DNA of 64,000 nucleotides from Amyloporia xantha. Lineage: Eukaryota > Basidiomycota > Agaricomycetes > Polyporales > Adustoporiaceae. The notes beneath the pieces were generated by a model that saw only the letters and a list, made by a program, of their open reading frames with translations, had not been told where the DNA came from and did no database searches. This document shows, one piece after another, positions 57,751 to 64,000 of the stretch. Made by a program: the position numbers and the translations under genes. Every line of letters begins with the position of its first letter. Within the stretch, counting starts at the first letter, position 1. Location: contig JAYKKR010000005.1 in NCBI GenBank assembly GCA_036971615.1, forward strand, positions 682,001 through 746,000, read 5' to 3'.

Positions 57751-60700
57751 TTATACTGCAGATGCATAGTCCGGAGGCGCCTCGAACCTCTCCGTCTGCA
57801 GTTCCTGCATGACTCTGCGCAGCTGTTCCACCTCGGTCCGCAGGTTGAGTACATCGTTCGGGGAGACCAAAGTGCTATCGGAGCCAATGGCAGATTGAGG
57901 TTCGTTTTGGGAGCGTGGCGCAGTGGTTGTCATTGCAGAAGACGTCAAAGTTGAGCTCGCCGGATGAGCTAGCTCCTGCCCAGACTGTTTCTCGCGTAGC
58001 CGGGACGGTATTGCGGCGAACGGCTGAGCGTGCTGTGAGTCCTGCCAGTCATCGGAAGGTGAAAGGAAAGGTGTCGCCTCGTAAGAGACCGCTTCTGCCT
58101 CGTTCACGCTGGACATATCTAATTGCCCAATTGGACTCGGCGATGAATCCCTTCGTGATCGCCGCCAGAAAAGAACACTGCCAGGGAAATTAAAGCCAGA
58201 CCTACGACACCACCCACGACGCCACCGACTATTGCTCCAACAGCCACATGGGTGCTGCCAGTAGCGGTGCCCGTGTTGACATGGACTGGTGAAGGGACGC
58301 TGATGGGCTTGTCAGAGAGACTGTAGGGAAACATCAAAAAAGCATCAAAATACACTGCCCGTGGAAATACCTCAGTGCTAGTGGTGCGAAAATTGCCCCT
58401 TGTGCTGGGCTATAGTTCGGCGTCAGTACCAGTCGATCCAGCACTTCTCTGAACAACCCACCTTACCGAGCCATTCCGAATGGCCCCATTTTCGACGTTG
58501 TATACGATTGCAAAGAACCCGGAAGTCGTGCTGGACAATGTATGCTCCCACACCGAAGATATGAAACTTTCGCGTGCGGAGGAATTGGAAGCGAAAGCCG
58601 CAGTGAAAAGCGTCCAAGCTAAAAACTGACCTCAGTAGGGATCGGATTAGTGGCGGATGGAGTACCTGAATTTCCTTGTGACTCAGAAGCGGTACTGTCA
58701 ATGGGGAGCCCAAATAAGCTCCCTGTGAACCGCAATGTCAGAATGATATCGAGTGCTCGATCAACTAGACTGCGAACCTGAACCGCCGCCAATAAGGGCT
58801 TCATAGTATTCCGCCTGGGTCTCGTAAAGCTTGAAAAGGAAATAAGTACGTGTACCCGCTGGAAGATGTGATGGAACTGACTGATTCATTGATGAGCTTC
58901 GTGTCTAGCAGAAGATCGGCGTATAGGTTGTACATTAATGCCCAGGAATTTGCCTCGTCGTAGCTGAACAGGAAATTCTTCTGGTTTGACGACAATGCCA
59001 AAGATAGCCACGTATTCACATACTCCGCGGCAATGTCCTTTAATTGAGCATTAAATTAGCAGCTAGAAACGAAGATTATAGGACGCAAATCGTACCGCAA
59101 AATGCTGTGAATCATTAGACTGGCTGCATGCTGCACTAATCTCAGCCATTGCTTTGATACCAATGATACCTTTGATAGCCAAATTCGTCATATTCGCGCT
59201 AGTTTGCCCATCTGCGGATTGTCTGTTTTGACGCAGTTGTCAACGTCGGTGTCGAACTTTTACATACTGGTTTGTCATCGACATCGAGTTCTGCACGAGA
59301 TAATCTGTCTAAGTCCTCAGAAGATTGTACTGCATCAGGAAAACTCAACATTTTCCTTACTGACCTTATCAGGTCTTACCTTCTTATCAAGACAAATCTA
59401 AGACAGCCAAGAACGATCCTTACTCTTAATTTTGTCTTAATGTATCTTAATTTTCACAGTTTGTGTCTTATTGTTCTTGTCTAAGGAAATTAAGAAATTA
59501 AGTGGGCTAAGAAAAAGTGGGGTTTTGCTGATGTGCCGACAAGTATTGTCAGATCGGCTCTCGAGTGTCCCTCCAGAAGATGCGTAACTTACGTGTTGGC
59601 CAACAAGTGAACCATCTCCGGAGATTCTTGCGTGGGCGAGACTCATGGTAAGCATGTTGCCAGACTCTAGTCGATATGTTATCATAAGCTGCTAACTCAG
59701 CTCTGACTCACGTTCAACGCCTTCGATACCAGTCTGGTCCGCTGTGATCGACCCTGTCTCCGACGGTCCAGCGACTGGATGTGAATGACCTTCGCCCAAC
59801 TTTAGTCGTGGAATCACACACATGAGAACCGGCGACACATACCAAGATCTGACATCGCGTACGGCAAGGTATACGACACATGGTCTTGATACTCGAGAAG
59901 TGGCGTAAGAAGAGCTTTCCCGAACGAAGCGTTGAAATACAAGAACATGGGGAAGGCGGCGTACAAGGTTTCGACAGGGTTCACTCGACTGCATCCGGGA
60001 GAGGTGAAGTAAATCTGAATGCAAATGGAGAACAGTCGAGTGTGCACCACGGAGCTGACCTAATGCTATATCCCATATTTTTCATGAAAATCATCACATC
60101 CGAGGTGTTCCAGTTTCCGTCCGACCCGCGGGATACTGTGATATCTATTCCTCCGAAGGATTGGCAAGCAGCCAGCGAAATCAAGTCACTGTACTTTGAG
60201 GAGATAGATGAAGCGGCCTGTGTCACTTGACTGTCCAAATCCTGAGACCTCGTTAGGGCATCGCTGAAATCGGACAGAAATGCTTCAATCTGTAGATTTG
60301 TCAATATTCGAAATTGTACAGCAAGCCTCAAGCGTTGCACAAACCAGGTCCTGAGTACTGGAGTATTGGGTCACATAGTATGGACTCCGCAATTGCGTGC
60401 CTGCAGACGTTGTGTACGAGATGGATGGGTTTCGAACATAACCCACTGCCCACATGACCGGAGACTCCGTGGTCGTGATACTCCCAAGACTGACAGCAAA
60501 TCCATAGACGGGGTAGGAGCTTGTATCTGGCTATCAGTAATGAGATTAGTCGACTAAATAAGCGCATACCCAGCACTGATAGCATGGGAGCCTGGGTCTT
60601 CGGCTACAGACCCTGCAAGTTCGCCTTGTTGTATGAAGGCTGGACGGAGAACGTTACTTTGACCTGTCTGAGAAGTTACAGCTGAACTCTAAGATAATTT

Positions 60701-61549
60701 GGTTAGAGAAGTGCTGAGTACACATTGATAATGGATGTACACACATACGGCATACAGTAATAGAGAATGCCATCTTCAGCTTGACCATAGTTCTCCGAGT
60801 CAGTAAATGGAGAAGATGTTTGAAGCGGGATTTGATGATATACTGCATTGTTTGTCAGTGTAGAATTCCATTGCACAAGTGCGGAACGATTCGAGGACAG
60901 CCATTCTGCGCAAGGCATTAATAAGACAGGGGGCATGTACACTCACCAGCAGTGACATCAGAATAGACTTGAATTGAATGTGGTTGCCCGTCGTTAGAGC
61001 TAGCATTAATAGATACATAAGAAAAACGTATTGATTGTTGTACCCAGTCTGCGGGCTCCACCGTCCACCGGTGAATAGTGTGACCGAAAATGTATGGACA
61101 TCTCGCACCTCGACAGGAGAAAGAAACGTTACTGTAACATTCATTGGCCCAGCTTCGATATTATAGTCCGCGTTGGCGTGACTCTAACGCTGCCGAAATT
61201 ACCGGTCTGTACTGACGCCACATTATTTCCACCTAGCGAACTATACGTGCGCTCATCGACCCTGATGTACCCGACCCAGCCTACAACGTTGTATGGCTGG
61301 AAGAACTGGTGAGCTATGCTACGCTTTGGGACACTGGATAGATAGACACACTTCATAGGTGTTTCCAAAGAGAGGATAGTGAATGCCAGGAGCGGCACCA
61401 CCTGACAAATTTTGCCATGCAGTGAGGTAAGGAGAACGCACAGCTAAGGGAACAAGAGCCGGGGAAAACAGCTCACCAGACGCAGTGTTCTGACACTCAA
61501 CCAGAAAGTACGATAAGAAAGCAAAGATGCAGCACAGTCCGGCCAACAT
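57751..61549 (-). CDS. GtaA-type glutaminase with C-terminal TM and cytosolic tail
   Basis: Starts with a signal peptide, MLAGLCCIFAFLSYFLVECQ, then VPLAVRSPYLTAWQNL, the opening of fungal glutaminase A (DUF4964/5127/4965/1793 layout). Later exons give VGWVGYIRVDERTYS, VTPTRTIISKLGQMNVTVTF, QAEDGILYYCMP, AACQSFGGIDITV, VETLYAAFPMFLYFNASFGK, LIGQHY-region segments, AIKGIIGIKAMAEIS, YVNTWLSLALSSN, FSYDEANSWALMYNLYADLL, SSTTSGFFAIVYNVENGAIR and SPAQGAIFAPLALR, which is the usual catalytic C-terminus. A further exon adds a transmembrane helix (HVAVGAIVGGVVGGVVGLAL) and the last exon a cytosolic tail of about 120 aa ending in a coiled coil (NLRTEVEQLRRVMQELQTER). More than 15 introns are present. 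Aspergillus GtaA is secreted; this one should stay on the plasma membrane. Confidence 0.88.
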
Positions 61550-62766
61550 TGACGTAGGTTAATTCGGGAAGAGAAAAGGCATATGGGTTCAGCACCCCAG
61601 GCCCGACCATTCATGAACATCACGAAATCTAGCTTGACAGATGCAGAATTACTGAAACATACCGTCTGACAGCGGCTGTGTTGCATCCAGCATCCCCGTT
61701 CGCGACTAGCACGAATATGCGAAAGTCTATTATTATTCAAGCGGTACACTAGTACTAGTACGCGCAAGGCATGCGACGTTTGCAAGGATTTACAGAACAA
61801 AGTCGACCGAAGGTCGACTAGGAAAGCTGGCAATTGTGCCAGCACAGTATCGTGACACAACCGAGACCAAAAATTCCAATGTCGCACTCACCGTTGCCAT
61901 TGAAGAACGAATGATGCCATGACCCGGCGTGTCGCCCATGTAGCACATAGCGCTGGCGCGCTGTCAGGCCTGTCAACTTTCAAGTAGGGTGTAGCACGTC
62001 GTGACGCAAGTAACAAGCTGGTTCGCATTAATCAATCCGCAGCTCAAGCGTCTGGTGAACTTCGACATTGTAAAACAACCTTGAGAACACCGCACATACT
62101 GTATGCATCAGGCGCACTTAGGAATACCCGGAGTAATAGATGCACACATACCTGATTACAACCAGTTCCTGCAATGCCGTGGAGAATTATTTCTGGTCAG
62201 CGATCCTTGGATAACTGTGAAGCGAGAAAAGCGCGGAGTTTTTCGATCTGAGGACAATTGTCGAGAAGAATTACTGCCCCATATTTATAATCATTTGTAT
62301 GCGTTTGCATGCGCAAAGAAAGGATTCACCGGGGAGCGAGCGCAAAATTCAGGCACTCTGTTGACTCTTTCAAAGTGGGTTCTTGGTACCTGTACTGGTC
62401 TGTGATTCAATATGAAAAACAATGGAGCGCATAAGTGCCAGCCTACACTTACCGGGTTAATAATAAAGAACCTGGCTCGAGCGCGTTCAGCATTCCTCCG
62501 CAACGTCCGCACTACTGTGAAGTGAAGAGCGGAGATCGTTAGTACCTGGAGGTAATCATCGAGTAGAATCACTGACTGGTACTATTGTCCTTTGCACGCG
62601 CAGGACCTCATCAGAACACGAGGTAAAATCCAGGAACCCTGTTGACTCCCCCAAAGAACGTTAATAGTATGTAGCGACGTGGTACCAGTGCTGGTCAAAA
62701 TCATTTGAGGGCCCTACAGTGTACACAGATCCATTTAGGTGCGCCTCAGCACATGGAAATAACCGG
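61550..62766. other. intergenic, upstream of glutaminase, with diverged repeats
   Basis: No gene is supported. The segment at 62,308-62,401 is repeated in diverged form at 62,593-62,696; shared landmarks are TGCAYGCGCA, CTGTTGACTC, CAAAG and GGTACC-TGCTGGTC. AGGCGCAC occurs near 62,112 and its complement near 62,740. These may be the remains of an older inserted element. Confidence 0.4.
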
Positions 62767-63284
62767 GCGTCACCAGGACCCCGGCGAACCCCACAGAGCT
62801 TTGATCCCTAAAGTCCGAAAATGTGGGTCCCAGACCCAAAATGTTTGATCCAAAAGTCCGAAAATGGGGGTCCATGGGCCGACAAGTCCAATCCAAAGTG
62901 GTCCGAAAACGCACCTCTCAGCGCTATGTCCGATCTCCAAAGTCCGAAAGGACCACCTGATTTGGGGCCTGTCCGGTACTGTAGTCCCCAAAATTTTCCA
63001 ACCAGGCGTGAGTACTCAGACCATATGCATGTTGCTACCAGACGCCTCTACTATCTAGGCGACACCGCGGCACCTGCACATATTAGGCAGTCGCTCGGGT
63101 CAATATGGAGATTATGGAGACCGGTTGAATACTTGATGTAGGTCCGATCCCATTTTGGACCGAATTTGGCCTCCTTCGCGCGAGGTTTGATTTTTTTGGT
63201 CCGAAAAGGGCATGTTCGCCAGGTCCGAAAATGGCTTTTTCGGGATCAAAGCTCCTGGGGGGTTCGCCGGGGTCCTGCGTCACC
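62767..63284. mobile_element. non-autonomous TIR transposon 2 (hAT-like), 502 bp
   Basis: The element spans 62775-63276 and is flanked by the exact 8-bp direct repeat GCGTCACC (62767-62774 and 63277-63284). The terminal inverted repeats of about 35 bp start AGGACCCCGGCGAACCCC and end GCTTTGATCCC, with one mismatch and one indel between arms. Inside, GTCCGAAA occurs six times in the same orientation (near 62,813, 62,856, 62,901, 62,942, 63,199 and 63,223). No transposase frame is present. It shares the AGGACCCC end, the GATCCC inner end and the 8-bp duplication with element 1 at 16,532, but the interiors differ. Confidence 0.9.
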
Positions 63285-63405
63285 TGGCGTCACGGCGTTG
63301 CTCCCAATTTCGGAATGCTGGCTTATGTAAGCTTACTTACGCCAGCGACCATACCACCGACTCAAGTTGAGACATCTCTATTGATTTTCCTACTGCACGC
63401 AAAGC

Positions 63406-64000
63406 ATGGCGACTGTACACCCTTCTCGCATGGCACTTGTTCCTCAGGATCCGAAATCTATACACTCTGCATCAAGAAACGATCGTGGTCGTTCTCCTTC
63501 ACCCCGAATCCCTCGCCGAAAGTCATCCTCCCGTGACCAAGACAGATACCGGAGGGAGGATACACGGAGGGACGTAGTGGCAATCCGCAAGACAGAGAAT
63601 GACGACTACAGAACGAAAGACAGAGTGCACGACGGAGGCAACAGCAGACGGCATGATCGAGACCGAGCCCGTGCGGACGATTATTTCGACGATGCGAGCA
63701 GCAGTGGGGAGCAACCGAGGCAGCGCAGTCGTGGCAGGAGTGTTGACAAAGAGAGAGACCGTGAAAGAGACGAAAGACGGGAGAGGGTAGGCCCCGGCGA
63801 GCTAGCCCTGACTACAATGAATATCAAAGGTCGTCGCTACCAAGAGAACGCGAGGGATCGGTCCCGCCGCCGGCGCCATGGAGGCAGAAGGAGAACATGT
63901 ACAGCAGTGCACGGGAAAGGGGATTGAACGGAAACTACAGCGGCGGTGGTGGTGCCGATTTCTTAGAGAGGTATGTCTTCATGTTCTATTGTCTGCTAAC
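63406..64000 (+). CDS. NKAP-like SR/RD-rich protein, 5' part only
   Basis: The first exon starts MATVHPSRMALVPQDPKS and runs into an Arg/Asp/Ser/Glu-rich region (RSPSPRIPRRKSSSRDQ, DKERDRERDERRER). Near 63,785 the reading must move to another frame to give PDYNEYQRSSLPREREG, KENMYSSARERGLNGNYSGG and GGADFLER just before a GTATGT donor at 63,971. The motif MYSSxR...GGADFLExR is the start of the conserved C-terminal part of NKAP (NF-kappa-B-activating protein family), a spliceosome-associated factor. No GT-AG pair of usable length explains the frame change, so a 1-2 nt indel (real or from sequencing) is likely. The rest of the gene lies beyond the window. Confidence 0.65.

Overview
The window is nuclear DNA of a filamentous basidiomycete, most likely an Agaricomycete. 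Genes are dense and carry many short introns of about 45-75 nt with GT-AG borders. The families also fit: F-box proteins, a GtaA-type glutaminase, a fungal S28 peptidase, GPI-anchored aspartyl protease, Paf1 and SAGA subunits, and kinase-related genes typical of mushrooms. Coordinates of spliced genes are my own reading of splice sites and frames. No rRNA, tRNA or CRISPR was seen.

Left part (1-18,939): a LysM protein gene running off the left edge (-), a decayed S28 peptidase pseudogene (+), and then one very long gene on the minus strand (4,475-11,809). This gene reads through as kinase-like N-terminal region, protein kinase, DEP, DH, DH, PH and CNH, a signalling fusion and the most striking object here. 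Next come a bZIP regulator (-), a 552-bp non-autonomous transposon with an 8-bp target duplication, and CWC24 (+).

Middle (18,940-39,262): a region with coding-like relics, a C2H2 regulator (-), a repeat cluster, PPG1 phosphatase (+), a tail-anchored CRAL-TRIO protein (-), an RKM4-like SET methyltransferase (+), two tandem NADH pyrophosphatases (-,-), a small possible HMG-like gene (+), a YMC1-type mitochondrial carrier (+) and a CoA-binding protein (-).

Right part (39,263-64,000): mitochondrial cysteine synthase MCY1 with a 5-nt micro-exon (+), ADA2 (-) divergent from CTR9 (+), a zf-HIT protein (-) divergent from a GPI aspartyl protease (+), an F-box gene (+), a membrane-anchored glutaminase (-), a second transposon of the same style (502 bp, 8-bp target duplication), and the start of an NKAP-like gene (+) cut by the right edge.

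The genes are mostly independent housekeeping and regulatory functions. Functional themes that recur are transcription and chromatin (ADA2, CTR9, bZIP, C2H2), splicing and RNP assembly (CWC24, NKAP-like, zf-HIT), Rho/cell-wall signalling (the kinase-GEF fusion, PPG1), and sulfur or nitrogen metabolism (MCY1, the CYS3-like bZIP, glutaminase).
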